Source: Bubalus kerabau (lineage: Eukaryota > Chordata > Mammalia > Artiodactyla > Bovidae). From it: a DNA stretch of 64,000 nt. Made by a program: the position numbers and the translations under genes. Below the pieces are notes generated by a model, which was given only the letters and a program-made list of their open reading frames with translations, ran no database searches and was not told the origin of the DNA. The DNA lies in the NCBI RefSeq assembly GCF_029407905.1, contig NC_073630.1, positions 50,679,001 through 50,743,000 of the forward strand. Reading direction: 5' to 3'. Below, piece after piece: positions 11,195 through 22,257 of this stretch. How positions within the stretch are numbered: position 1 is the first letter of the stretch; each line of letters begins with the position of its first letter.

Positions 11195-11470
11195 TGGAGA
11201 AGGCAATGGCATCCCACTCCAGTACTCTTGCCTGGAAAATCCCAGGGATGGAGGAGCCTGGTAGGCTGCAGTCCATGAGGTCGCTAAGAGTTGGACGCGA
11301 CTGAGCGACTTCACTTTCACTTTTCACTTTCATGCATTGGAGAAGGAAACGGCAACCCACTCCAGTGTTCTTGCCTTGAGAATCCCAGGGACGGGGGAGC
11401 CTAGTGGGCTGCCGACTTTGGGGTTGCACAGAGTCAGACACGACTGAAGTGACTTACAGTACAGTACAGT
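11195..11470 (+). mobile_element. Bov-A2 SINE
   Basis: Dimer of A units with the TTCACTTTCACTTTTCACTT linker and a (ACAGT)n tail. Flanked by the 12-bp perfect duplication ATGGGCAACTCC (11183-11194 and 11471-11482). Confidence 0.95.
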
Positions 11471-11559
11471 ATGGGCAACTCCAAGGGTGACCTTGGGAAA
11501 GGGCTTTATTTTCCCACTCATTCTCACCACTCTCCCAAATCCATCCAAACTCAACATAG

Positions 11560-12065
11560 GGTATGTATTAGCCAAGATCCTTTAGAGAAACAGAACTGGT
11601 AGAATAAATATCTGTCTTTCTATCTAACAAAAAATATATATGTATTATGAGACATTGGATGATGAGATTATGGAGGCTGAGAAGTCCCATGATTTGCTAT
11701 CCACCAGCTGGAGATCCAGGAAAGCCAGTGGTATAATTCAGTCTGAGTCCAGAGGCCTGAGAACTGGGGGAGCCAATGTTTTAAATCCCAGTCTGAGGGC
11801 TGAGAAGATGAGACAAGATGACCCAGCCTAAGCAGGCAGGGAGGAAGCAAAAAGGGCAATTTCCTCCATCTTCTACTTTTCATTCTATTCAGGACCTCAA
11901 TGAAATAGATGATGCCCACCTGCATAGAAGAGGGCTGTCTATTGAGTCCGGATTCCAATGCTAATTTCATCTGGAAACATCCTCATAGGCACATTCAGAA
12001 GTAATGTGTTGTATGGGCATCTGATGGCCAGCCAAATTGACACATAAAAATACTATCAGAGAGTG
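11560..12065 (+). mobile_element. Ancient interspersed repeat, family not named
   Basis: The order AGAGAAACAGAACTGGTAGA, ATTATGGAGGCTGAGAAGTC, TTCAGTCTGAGTCCAGAGGC, CATTCTATTCAGGACCTCAA, AATTGACACATAAAA is familiar from an old, widespread mammalian repeat. I cannot assign the Repbase family with certainty. Confidence 0.55.
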
Positions 12066-12423
12066 GTAGTAAACACTGGGAGCTTGAAATGTAATCAGCT
12101 TCATACAACTCCAAAGAAATATATAGAATTGTAGGAGAACTTGCTGTAGTGTGCTTGCTGCACAAATGGAACTTCTAGGTAAATCCCTGGAAAGAGATTT
12201 ACTAATCAGATTACTGCCCGCTGGTCCCCATTGCCACCTGAAATTCAGGAGCCTCCACTGGACCAATATAGGAATAATAGTCTGGTGGTGGAGGCAGGGA
12301 ATTCCCCAAAAGCCTCAGTCAAAAGCAGAGTGTGTACAGGACTCTGGATAAGATGTAAGTGTTGTGAGAGAAGAGAGAGTGGGCAAAATTTTTGACTGTT
12401 GTAATAGATAATCAGCTTCCCTG

Positions 12424-12642
12424 GCTTCCCTGATGGCTCAGCAGGTAAAGAATCCACCTGCAGGAGACAGAGGAGACGTGAGTTTGATCCCTGGGTTGGG
12501 AAGATCCCCTGGAGAAGGAAATGGCAACCCACTCCAGTATTCTTGCTTGGGAAATCCCAGGGACAGAGGGGCCTGGTGGGCTACTACTGTCCATGGGATT
12601 GCAAACAGTTGGACACGACGGAGCAACTAAGTACACACACAA
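12424..12642 (+). mobile_element. Bov-tA SINE
   Basis: tRNA-like head and complete A tail ending GAGCAACTAAGTACACACAC. About 219 bp. Confidence 0.9.
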
Positions 12643-13805
12643 CAGATGATGTTCAAGAGTGGGTATGTCTCTTGATCCAAAGTAGTTTCCTTCTGAAACA
12701 AGAAAAGGGATACATAACAGAGGACTATACTTTGCTGACTCAATAAAAGAACAGTACAGAAACTCACAGGGGTTAGCTTTAACTAAGCTGCAGAACCCAA
12801 ACTGCATGTCATCTTAGAGCACTGGGGTAGGGGCTCGGCCATCTGGGTCCTGTTAAACCAGGGATGAAGAACTTAAGCCTGAGGTTGAGGCTGCAGACTC
12901 ATTAGCTGGGAGCTAAAGGCTGAAAACTAAGCTGTCTGTGTTTGGTCTGAAACCCTGGCTTGTGACAGCGAGCTAATAGACTCTCCCCAGGCCTCTGTCA
13001 AAAGGGGCCTTTCCTTCAGAGAAAATGGGGGATTATGTCCCTGGGAGGTTATAGAGCTTCTCTCAGGGTGGGAAGTAAATCAATACTGATGCTGGTAACA
13101 GAATCACATAATTCTGCTGACTTGCAGTGGAGTGGTGTCTCAAATATTATCCTGAGCACCATGGAGACACCCCAGGTGAAGTGTAGGTATGTGCGTGTGT
13201 GTATGTGTGTATATGCACACACAGAATATACAAGAGCTCATTTTTCACGCTTCCTCTGGCCTTCAGAGCACTTTGTGTGTTTACTACCCCATCATGCCCT
13301 TCACTGGGGTTGTGAGGGCATTTGCATGCCCTTGCTGGTCTGTAAGCACTGTAGGAGCAAGAGAAAAAAGTTCTTGCTTTGTTTTATAATGCTCACTGTG
13401 CTAAGCAAGAGACTATGCACTGAATGGGCACAGGAGTTACAGCATCCTCCAGTAACAGGGCAGGAAGTGAGGGGGGTCTGGGGAACACACAGAGAACACC
13501 TCACAACCCTCAGATTTTCTGGGCTCTGCCAGTAGTACTGAGCCACCATTGACGTCACAGTTCATAGCTGTGGTCATGAAGCACTATTTGGAGCTCCATT
13601 TTGCAAATGGTGCTCTGTGGAGCACTGTTTAGCAAGATGTTAATAGCATTTTTGCAAATAAATAAGATGATTAAGTTACGTAAAAATTTAAAATGGTCTG
13701 TATTCAAGTAAATCTATGATACACTATAGTCCTGCTGGTGACTTGTGACTTAATGGTTTTTCTTTTTGTTGTTCTTTTTTAAAACTCAGCTAGACAACTA
13801 AAAAG
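12643..13805. other. Unassigned sequence
   Basis: No gene or interspersed repeat was recognised. A short TG/TA-rich run lies near 13189-13225. The 166-codon frame 13035-13535 crosses that run and shows no domain or splice evidence, so it is not called. Confidence 0.5.
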
Positions 13806-13809
13806 TTAC

Positions 13810-14905
13810 ATACTTTTACTGTTTATTTATTTATTCTATTGAAATGTAGTTGGTGTCTGATATTAGGTTAATTTCAGATATACTGCACGATGATTTGATA
13901 TTTGCATACATTATGAAATGACCACCTCATGTCTAATAGCTATCTGTCCTCATTCACAGCTATTACAATATTATTGACCATATTTCTTACACTGTGAATT
14001 CCATGCTCATGCCTTCCTTATTACAGAACTGGAGGCTTGTCCCTCTTAATCCCACTTATCTATTTTGTCCACTCCCTACATCCCTCCCTCCCTTCTGGCA
14101 ACCACCCAGTTTTCCTCTGTTTCTGTGAGTCTGTTCTCACTTTGTTTTGTTTTTTAGATTCCATATATAAGTGAGACCATGTGGAATTTGTCTTTTTCTG
14201 TCTGACTTGATTCGCTTAGCATAATATCCTCTAGATCCATTTATATTGTTGCAAATGGCAAGATAGCTTTTTATAAGCTGAGTAATATTCCATTGTATAT
14301 GTATGTACACACACACATACACAGACACTTAGATTGCTTTCATATCTTACATATTGTATGTAATGCTGCAATGAACATTGGAGAGCATATATATTTTTGA
14401 ACTAGTGTTTTTATTTTCTTTGGGTAAATATTAAGAAGTGCAATTGTGATTCATTTGGTAGTTCTATTTTTTGAGGAACCACCACACTATTTTCATAGTG
14501 GTTGCACCAACCTACAATCCCACCAACACCACATAAGGATTCCCTTTTGTCCGCATCCTAGAGTTATTTGTATATTTTGATATTAACCCTTTATAGAATA
14601 TATTGTTGGCAAATATCTTCTCCCATTCAGTTGGTTACATTTTCATTTTGTTGATAGTTCTGTTTGCTGTGCAAAAGTTTTTTTAGTTTGGTGTAGTCCC
14701 TTTTTTTCTTGCTTTTGTGTGCTTTTCCTAAGAAGACATATTAAAAAAAAATATTACTAAGACAAATGTCAAAGAGCATACTGCCTATGTTTTCTTCTAG
14801 ATGTTTTATGGTTTCATGTCTTACATTGAGTTCTTTAATCTATTCTGAGTTTATTTTTGTATATGGTTTGGGAAAGTAATGAATTACTTAGATACCAGTT
14901 ACCTT
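13810..14905 (-). mobile_element. L1 LINE, 3' part, antisense
   Basis: An old L1 ORF2-end and 3' UTR, read in reverse. It shows GAGTAATATTCCATTGTATA, AATGCTGCAATGAACATTGG, TTTGAGGAACCACCACACTA, CTTCTCCCATTCAGTTGGTT and GTGCAAAAGTTTTTTTAGTT in the antisense order. No usable ORF2 frame is left. Confidence 0.85.
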
Positions 14906-15104
14906 AAACTACATAATTTCTCTTTCTTAGGAATTTTAAAGGGAACCAGGAACCAAAGGGGATAAGAGAAGAGCCACTTTTGGCCAAGGAAATGCCCATG
15001 CTATTAATAAAATACCTGAAAGCTTAAAAAAGCTACTGGGAGAACAGGCAGAAAAGAAATTAAGACAGAGCAAGTATTTGTAAGTAATTATAGGGGCCAT
15101 GAAG

Positions 15105-15345
15105 CTCCAGTACTTTGGCAACCTGATGCAAAGAGCTGACTCATTGGAGAAGACCCTGATGATGGGAAGGATTGAAGGCAGGAGGAAAAGGGGATGACAG
15201 AGGGTGAGATGGTTGGATGGCATCATTGACTCAATGGACATGAGTTTGAGTAAGCTCTGGGAGATAGTGAAGGACAGGGAAACATGGTGTGCTGCAGTTC
15301 ATGGGGTCGCAGAGACATGAATTGAGCGACTGAACAACGACAACC
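15105..15345 (+). mobile_element. BovB LINE, 3' end fragment
   Basis: The last ~240 bp of BovB: AGCTCCAGTACTTTGGCAAC through GAGCTGACTCATTGGA to GGGGTCGCAGAGACATGAAT. Corresponds to the C-terminal tail of the BovB ORF, with substitutions and small losses. Confidence 0.85.
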
Positions 15346-15420
15346 ACATTACGGCAATCAAAGTAACAGACAAATCTAACACCTCCCAACCTTTCTGTGT
15401 CCTTTCTCCCCATTGAGTAT

Positions 15421-15438
15421 TTTTTTTTTTTTTTTTGT
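15421..15438. repeat. Poly(T) run
   Basis: About 18 consecutive T, possibly the tail of an unrecognised retroelement on the minus strand. Confidence 0.7.
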
Positions 15439-15752
15439 GGTAATAATACTTAAGACAAGATCTACTCTCTTTACTTTTTGAGTGCAGTGTTGTAGAGCAG
15501 ATATCTAGAACTTATTCATCTAGCATAACTGAAATTTTATGTCCAGTGAACAATTCTTCATTTTTCCAAAGTCTATATCATCCATTTGTGAAAATCTATT
15601 CTTGATCCATAGCACCTGCTAAGCTGTATGATCTCATAAACCATCTCTGTTCAACTTCTGTTTGAAGTGTGTGCTCTGCCAGCTTGACTTCTACTTCTTG
15701 TGGGTTCCCTGTCTAAGCCCCATCACTCATCAGGTGAGAATGGATTGTGCAC

Positions 15753-15783
15753 ATGTGTGTATGTGTGTGTGTGTGTGTGTGTG
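15753..15783. repeat. (TG)n microsatellite
   Basis: TGTGTGTATG followed by an uninterrupted GT run. Confidence 0.9.
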
Positions 15784-16079
15784 GCAGAACTGGGAGGACA
15801 GCAGTGGGGGGTAAAAGAAGTAAGGGCTGTGCTTGATAAAAAAAATACCTGCTTTCACTACTGTTCTATTTTTCTAGGTTCCTATTTCATCACCTCACAC
15901 CGTCCTATTCAACATTCTAAACTTATTTTTATTCCACTCCCCAGCCTGTACCATCCTATCTCTATCTCTAGAGATACTATCCACATTCCCACTCATTTTG
16001 AATGCAATGTAAAGCATAAAAATGCATATACATATGCCTTTTTCTTTTTTATATGTTACTCTCATGTGTATTATTCTGT

Positions 16080-16175
16080 TTAGTTATCTCATTGTTCTTA
16101 TTTTTTTTTAAGATGGAAATTATTCCCATTTTTCAGATGAAAAAGCAAATACATAGAGATAAAGGTGATCAACTG
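16080..16175 (-). mobile_element. MIR SINE fragment
   Basis: Antisense MIR core resemblance: ATTATTCCCATTTTTCAGATG then AAAGCAAATACATAGAGATA. Short and diverged. Confidence 0.45.
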
Positions 16176-16868
16176 GGGATCTCAGGCCATGGGAGAGTGA
16201 TTGTATTTGGAATTAAATCTTTTGTTTAGTCAATAATGATTGTTTGCAAATTGCTTCATTACATTAAGGGCAATGAGGTTGGTAGCCTCTCTCTTTCCCT
16301 CTCCTTTCCAGTTCTGGGCTGTTTGATCCAACTACTCTTGGTTATTACTTTTGAAACATGGCTTTACATTTTTTTCCTTTTTGTTTTTTCTTTTAGAACA
16401 TCTTTCAATTTCTCTTCTAGAACTGGCTAGTTTCCTGGAGGACTGCTTAGGTGAGCAAACTTCCTACTCCAGCCCACCTTCTTTTTCTCTCTGTAGTTTT
16501 GTTCTTCATCTTAGTTAATGGCTACACTAGCCAGGTGATCATTCAAGCCAAAATTCTCAAAGGTATATCTAAATTCACAAGAAGAACTTGACGTCTTGCA
16601 TTGGATAATGTTGAACAACTACCAGAAAGGGAACCAACTGTGTACTTCCTACAGGCCAGGCTTTGTATGAGGCATTTTAAGTGAGATAATGAGATTCAGT
16701 GGAACAGATTGCTGGTATGATTGGTTCCCATCCTGGAGGAGGTGATGTTGGAGATTAACCTGGAAGGACAGGGATTTAAATAGGTGAAAGGAGGAATGAA
16801 CAAACCAAGAGAAATATTAAACAAGGAGCTAAGAGCCAAGTAGCATTAATGGTTGCATGTCTTGTGTC
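16176..16868. other. Unassigned sequence
   Basis: No gene or repeat was recognised. Confidence 0.5.
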
Positions 16869-16878
16869 TTTACAGCAT

Positions 16879-17081
16879 TTTTTTCTTTTTTTAAAGTCGC
16901 TCAGTCATGTCTGACTCTTTGCAACCCCATGGACAATATAGTCTATGGAATTCTCCAGATCAGAAATACTGGAGTGGGTAGCTGTTCCCTTCTCCAGGGG
17001 ATCTTCCTGACCTAGGAATTGAATCAGGGTCTCCTGCATTGCAGGTGGATTCTTTGCTAGCTAAGCTACCAGGGAAGCTCA
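16879..17081 (-). mobile_element. Bov-tA SINE
   Basis: Reversed A tail then tRNA-like head ending AGCTACCAGGGAAGCTC. Flanked by the 10-bp duplication TTTACAGCAT (16869-16878 and 17082-17091). Confidence 0.93.
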
Positions 17082-17139
17082 TTTACAGCATAGGTCTTGT
17101 GATTAATTCCTATAATAGATTAGAGTAAGACTAATCTGC

Positions 17140-17687
17140 TACACTCCTTGGAAGGAAAGTTATGACCAACCTAGATAGCATATTCAAAAGCAGAGACATA
17201 ACTTTGCCAACAAAGGTCCGTCTAGTCAAGGCTATGGTTTTTCCAGTGGTCATGTATGGATGTGAGAGTTGGACTGTGAAGAAAGCTGCACGCTGAAGAA
17301 TTGATGCTTTTGAACTGTGGTGTTGGAGAAGACTCTTGAGAGTCCCTTGGACTGCAAGGAGATCCAACCAGTCCATTCTAAAGGCGATCAGTCCTGGGTG
17401 TTCTTTAGAAGGAATGATGCTAAAGCTGAAACTCCAGTACTCTGGCCACCTCATGTGAAGAGTTGACTCATTGGAAAAGACTCTGATGCTGGGAGGGATT
17501 GGGGGCAGGAGGAGAAGGGGACAACAGAGGATGAGATGGCTGGATGGCATCACCGACTCGATAGATATGAGTCTGGGTGAACTCCGGGAGTTGGTGATGG
17601 ACAGGGAGGCCTGGTGTCCTGCAATTCATGGGGTTGCAAAGAGTCAGACACGACTGAGCGACTGAACTGAACTGAACTGAACTGAAT
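17140..17687 (+). mobile_element. BovB LINE, 3' end with (CTGAA)n tail
   Basis: The last ~550 bp of BovB, beginning at CTCCTTGGAAGGAAAGTTAT (LGRKVMTNLDSI in the family) and ending in a (CTGAA)n tail. The reading frame has a stop where the family has Arg after KKAA (GCACGCTGAAGA, likely a CpG-decay change). Only the C-terminal RT tail is encoded. A Bov-tA SINE begins 12 bp beyond it. Confidence 0.9.
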
Positions 17688-17699
17688 CTGCTATAACAG

Positions 17700-17894
17700 G
17701 CAGCTCAGTGGTAAAGAATCTGCCTGCCAATGCAGGATACACAAGAGTCACGGGTTCAACCCCTGGGTTGGGAAGATCCCCTGGAGAATGAAATGGCAAC
17801 CTACTGGCAATGTTTTTGCTGGGGAATCCCATGGACAGAGGAAACTGATGGGCTATAATCCATGGGGTTGACTGAGTGACTGAGCCCACACAAG
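17700..17894 (+). mobile_element. Bov-tA SINE
   Basis: Diverged head and A tail. Flanked by the perfect 12-bp duplication CTGCTATAACAG (17688-17699 and 17895-17906). It abuts the 3' tail of the preceding BovB. Confidence 0.9.
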
Positions 17895-17906
17895 CTGCTA
17901 TAACAG

Positions 17907-18265
17907 AGACCTGACAATACAGTGGCTTAATGAGTAAAGCAGTTTTTTTTCCTCTTATGAAACAGTCCTGTTGTGAACAGTCCAGGTGGGCTGGTCTGCT
18001 GTCGTCTGGGGCGCTGCCATTTTCTTCATGTTTGAAGCTGGTTTGATGTCACATTCAGGTTCCAGCCATTGGAAAGCGGAATGGGGAACACAGAGGAGGC
18101 ACGTTCCATGCCCCACAACTAGGTCAAAGGGACAAAAAGAGGCTGGTTGTGTAATCTAGCTAGGCTGCCATGTGCTCTCCTTGATTCCACTTCATTTAAC
18201 TTGGCAGGCTGAGAGAGTGGATGCGGGGTACCCTGCAGCCTCATAGCCATCCCAATGATTTCCTT
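17907..18265. other. Unassigned, possibly an old repeat
   Basis: The beginning (GACAATACAGTGGCTTAATG) vaguely resembles a common ancient repeat, but I cannot support a family. No gene is seen. Confidence 0.35.
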
Positions 18266-18273
18266 CATTCCTT

Positions 18274-18423
18274 TTAAAAAAAAAGTTTTTATTGTTACAC
18301 CATTGTTTATGTTTTATGTTTTTGGCAGTGAGACATATGGGATATTAGCTGTCTGACCAGGGATTGAACTGGTACCCCCCGAATTGGAAGGTGAATTAAC
18401 CACTGGACTGCCAGGCAAGACCC
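18274..18423 (-). mobile_element. CHR-type tRNA SINE, short
   Basis: A poly(A) tail in reverse (AAAAAAAAAGTTTTTATTG..) followed by the reversed tRNA-like part GACCAGGGATTGAACTGGTA..CCACTGGACTGCCAGGCAAG. It has the CHR-type B-box-like segment but no BovB-derived A tail. Confidence 0.7.
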
Positions 18424-18726
18424 TTCCTTCACTCATTTGAAACTTTATTGGGAGTGACAGTGGGCTCGCTGGGAGCAGGGAGAAGTGTGTGGCAGCAAGA
18501 AAATGAAAGCTCTTTCACAGAATCAAAAGCTGTGGTGTGAAGCTTACACTATGTTCCTGCTGACCACCTTGAACAGAGCTGTTCTACTTCTAGAATCAAA
18601 CAATCAAAGGAAACTTTTGTTAATTTATAGAAACAACAAAGTTAACAGTGAGATTAAAATGCTGATGACTTAAAACTGTCTTCTGGTAATTTTCCATGAA
18701 AACTTTGGCATCTGCCAAGGCTTAAG

Positions 18727-18875
18727 GTCAGGAAGATCCCTGGAAAAGGAAATGGCAACCCACTCCAGTATTCTCGCCTGGGAAATCCCATGGGCAGAGG
18801 AGCCTGGTGTGCTACAGTCCATGGGGTCGCAAAGAAATGGACACAACTCAGTGACTAAACAACAACAACAACAAA
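18727..18875 (+). mobile_element. Bov-A unit SINE, 5'-truncated
   Basis: Begins within the head and A junction (GTCAGGAAGATCCCTGGAAA) and ends CAGTGACTAAAC followed by (AAC)n. Confidence 0.88.
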
Positions 18876-20535
18876 GCTTAAATGCAAATAATGTGAAGAG
18901 ATGAGAAAGTAAAGGAACACTTGGCACATTGAGAGGGTGCTCTGATGCAAAAAGCTTTCCTAGCCACACCCTCACAGTTCACATTTTATTTCAGGGGCCT
19001 ATGTGTTTCTGGTTGAGATTTCACTTGAAATACACATCATGCAGTTATGCGTCCTGCCAGAGGAAGAGTTTTCTCTCTTGTAAGCTGGAATGAAGCACAT
19101 CATTATTTCGCATGGCAGAACCCCGACAGCTCCCAGGCACTCCTCCACCTGAGTGTGTCTGAGAATTGTTTGTTTAGGAGACGAGAACAACCTGCTGTTT
19201 CATTTGCTTAGAATAATCCCACCACCTGCCTCTGATGGCAGGTGTCATGGGGTGCGAGGTGAGGGACCTCCCTTACAAGGATATATCCTGAGAAATGCTG
19301 CTAGAATCTGTTCTCAGGTTGGAGAGGGCACACACACACACCACACACAGAGACACACACACATGCTTGAATACATATAGCACAATCCAAACTGGAGGCA
19401 GAGTGGGTCTGGGCATGAGATGTTTTGCCCCTACCTTCTTCCCTGAAGCACACGCCAGTTGGTGGCAGTTTAAAACTTTGCACTTAAGAAGCTTAATTTT
19501 TTTTTCCAAAGAGCAAGACTCTTCTGGGCTGACATCTTCTTCACATGCAGCCTGGTGGGAATGAATCCTGTAAAAATGAGAACCAGGCCATCTCTTATCG
19601 TGCCTGAGAAGGTCAGGGAAGGGGCATTTCGCTGCTCCGCCTTGCAATGTTTTCCCTCAGGGTCCCATCTGCCTCATCAAATTCTGCTTCTGACTGGCTG
19701 ATACCAGCCCCCTGGGGGTTGTTCTTGACATCTGAAATCAATAAGCTGAGCTGTCAATCTTCCCAGGCTTCCTCAACTGCGAGGGGCTGCCTTTCCTGAC
19801 TGGGCATTTTGGGAGAAGCCAGAATTCCAATTTTATAGCAGCTCACTTGGTCCTCAGTGAAGCTGGCTAATTCTCAGGATTAATTGCCTCATTAATGAGG
19901 GAGATTCACACAGTATATTTGCTTTTAGCCAGGTTGTCAGATACCTTTGAAAGGGTTTAATGTCAATAAAATTTCAGTGTAGCTGTTAGTTTAGTTAAGT
20001 AAGCATTTAACAACTCCACTTGGGCCATCACTGCTCTGGGAAAAGACCAAAGCAGGCTATCTGCTAAATTCAGGGTTCCATGGGGACAAGAACTTGGGTC
20101 CAAGTGTAAAGAGGTTGCTCGGTGAGTCTGGGGAAATCGGGGGAGGCTACAGGAAAATGAAAATAAATAAGAGCTAGACTGAACTTGAATATTAGTCATG
20201 TATTACATAGCATGAAATTAAGCATGCCATCTGATTCACCAAATACTTGGTTCAAATTGGAAAGCCTCAGCATTGTGATTTACGGACATCCTTTTTTGCA
20301 TCGTTATATCCTGCCCCAGGACATTTATATCTGCTTTTCTTTCTACATCGATGTTTTTCTTTAGGTATTTACAGTGATTCCCTCTTGAACTTTTTTTGAT
20401 TCTTGATTTCAGTGTTCCTACCATGGGGAGATTCTTTCATCACCTTGTTAAAAATAGTTCGACCTGTCATCACTCTATCATCTCTTTTTGAAGTACTGAC
20501 AAGGGAGCAGGTGCTTACATGTTTAACATCTGTCT
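18876..20535. other. Unassigned sequence with (CA)n and a conserved-looking core
   Basis: No gene was recognised. A CA-rich run lies at about 19329-19372. The stretch 19650-19960 is repeat-free and holds TAAT-rich motifs. Confidence 0.5.
19329..19372. repeat. Imperfect (CA)n microsatellite
   Basis: CACACACACACACC followed by ACACACAGAGACACACACAC. Several short open frames across it are artefacts. Confidence 0.85.
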
Positions 20536-20539
20536 TCCC

Positions 20540-20655
20540 TGTGGAGTGGAAGAAGGACCAGACTTGTTCTGTTCACAGCCATACCCCCAGAGCCAGGAAC
20601 AATTCTTGGTATAGTGTACCTGCTCAATAAATAAACAACAATTGAATCAATGAAA
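20540..20655 (+). mobile_element. L2 LINE, 3' end
   Basis: The sequence GACTTGTTCTGTTCACAGCC, CCCCCAGAGCCAGGAACAAT, TGCTCAATAAATAAACAACA follows the L2 3' end order. Confidence 0.6.
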
Positions 20656-20777
20656 TATTAATAAAAGAAACAATATTAATTATAAGAAAAACTTTCCAAA
20701 TACTCTCATCCAGAAATAAACATCGTTCATATGAGGAATCCACCTCATTTCAGATACTGTTCTATATTGTTGCTGTT

Positions 20778-20977
20778 GTGAAAGTGGAAGTGTCCGTCGC
20801 TCAGCTGTGCCCGACTCTTTCCCGCCAGGCTCCTCTGTCCATGGGATTCTCCAGGCAAGATTACTGGAGTGAGTTGCCATTCCCTTTTCCAGGGGATCTT
20901 CCCAACCCAGGGATCAAACTCAGGTCTCCAGCCTTGCAGGCAGATTCTTTGAGCCACACTTAGCCGCCAGGGAATCC
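20778..20977 (-). mobile_element. Bov-tA SINE
   Basis: Reversed A tail (GTCGCTCAGCTGTGCCCGAC) with a small internal deletion before CCGCCAGGCTCC, then head ending CCGCCAGGGAATCC. Confidence 0.85.
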
Positions 20978-20990
20978 ACCCTGATGTTGT

Positions 20991-21197
20991 TCAGCTGTTG
21001 TTGTTCAGTTTGACTGTTTTTGACCCCGTGGACTGAAGCACTGCAGGCCTCCCTGACCCTCACTATCTCTCTGAGTGTGCTCACACACACGTCCATTCAG
21101 TCAGTGATGCCATCCAGCCAGCCAACCATCCTCTGCCACCCTCTTCTCCTTCTGCCTTCGATCTTTCCCAGGATCAGGGTCTTTTCCAATGAGTCAT
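20991..21197 (-). mobile_element. BovB LINE, 3' end fragment
   Basis: Diverged antisense BovB 3' end: ACTGCAGGCCTCCCTGACCC, CAGTCAGTGATGCCATCCAG, CTTTTCCAATGAGTCATC. It sits just beside the preceding Bov-tA. Confidence 0.75.
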
Positions 21198-21205
21198 CTA
21201 TACAT

Positions 21206-21724
21206 ATTTCTATTAAAATAGGATAGGACTATCAGTCAGTGGTGGGTTTTAAGTTTAATTTCATTTGACTGAACAGAAGAGAAAAATGAAGATAAAAGAT
21301 GAAATTTTAAACAGATTTATTTATTTTTTTTACTATAAGAGATGTTATTTCCTAAAATATTCCACTAAAAAGATTATGCAAAATATTGACAAGTTGGAAT
21401 CACTATCATTTTTTAAAAAAATTACATTTTGAGTTTGAGTTTCTGCCATAAAAGATTAGTATTGTCATATTCCCTCTTTTCCGATTTTTAAAGTTATTTC
21501 TCTTATAGTGTTCATAGTTTACTTTTTCTTTATTATCTGTAATTCAAACAATTGTCAAGTGTTTTTTTTTGTTTGTTTGTTTTGTTTTTAAAAGGAGTCC
21601 CTACCCACCATCAGTCCTTTCTTACTGGAGCTCTGCCATTCCTGAGGTTAACATCTGCTAAAACTCTCACTTAACTGGATTCCCTTGGCAAGTGGATTTT
21701 CCCACCAGGCCATGGGGTGGCAGT
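21206..21724. other. Unassigned AT-rich sequence
   Basis: No gene or repeat family was identified. T-rich runs are present near 21568-21590. Confidence 0.5.
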
Positions 21725-21893
21725 GTGGCATTGCTATTAAAGAGGGAAGTTTCTAGAGTCACCACCTGGGGTTAACATTTCAGCTCCACCATTTCCTAGC
21801 TGTGTGACCTTGGGAAAGTTTCTTACTTTCTCTGTATCTTAGTCTCTTTATTTGAAACGTGATTAATAATAGAACCTACTCCATAGGGCCATG

Positions 21894-22070
21894 CTGCTGT
21901 GCTGTGCTCAGCTGTGTCCTAGTCTTTGCAACCCCATGGACTGTAGCCCACCAGGCTTCTCTGCCCGTGGAATTTTCCAAACAAGAATACTGGAGAGGGT
22001 TGCCATTTCCTCCCCTCTTCCCCACCCAGAGATGCAACCTGGGTCTCCTTTGTCTCCTGCACTGCAAGCA
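21894..22070 (-). mobile_element. Bov-tA SINE, left member of head-to-head pair
   Basis: Reversed A tail (CTCAGCTGTGTCCTAGTCTT..) into a truncated tRNA-like head (GGTCTCCTTTGTCTCCTGCA). The head is incomplete and abuts an oppositely oriented copy. Confidence 0.8.
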
Positions 22071-22199
22071 AATCCCCCTGCAATGCAGGAGACCCTGGTT
22101 TGATTCCTAGTTTGGAAAGATCCTCTGGAGAAGGGAAAGGCTACCCACTCCAGTATGGGATCGCAAAGAATTGGGCACGACTTTCACATCACATCACAT
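22071..22199 (+). mobile_element. Bov-tA SINE, right member of head-to-head pair
   Basis: Begins inside the tRNA-like head (CCCTGCAATGCAGGAGACCC) and runs to a (CACAT)n tail. The middle of the A unit is missing: CACTCCAGTAT joins directly to GGGATCGCAAAGAATTGGGC. Confidence 0.75.
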
Positions 22200-22257
22200 A
22201 TAGGGACATGGATTAGATGAGACAATGCTCTTCACACAATCCTTGGCACCCAGTAAA

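Larger units (their letters stand above)
21725..22257 (+). mobile_element. MIR SINE split by a later SINE pair
   Basis: The left part (21725-21893) contains the MIR core CCTAGCTGTGTGACCTTGGG. The right part resumes at 22200 with ATTAGATGAGACAATGC..CTTGGCACCCAGTAAA. The imperfect duplication ATAGGGCCATG / ATAGGGACATG lies where the two halves meet the insert. Confidence 0.8.

Noticed and set aside
13035..13535. 166-codon open frame
   Set aside because: Crosses a TG/TA-rich run, has an opposite-strand open frame over the same DNA, no recognisable domain and no splice context.
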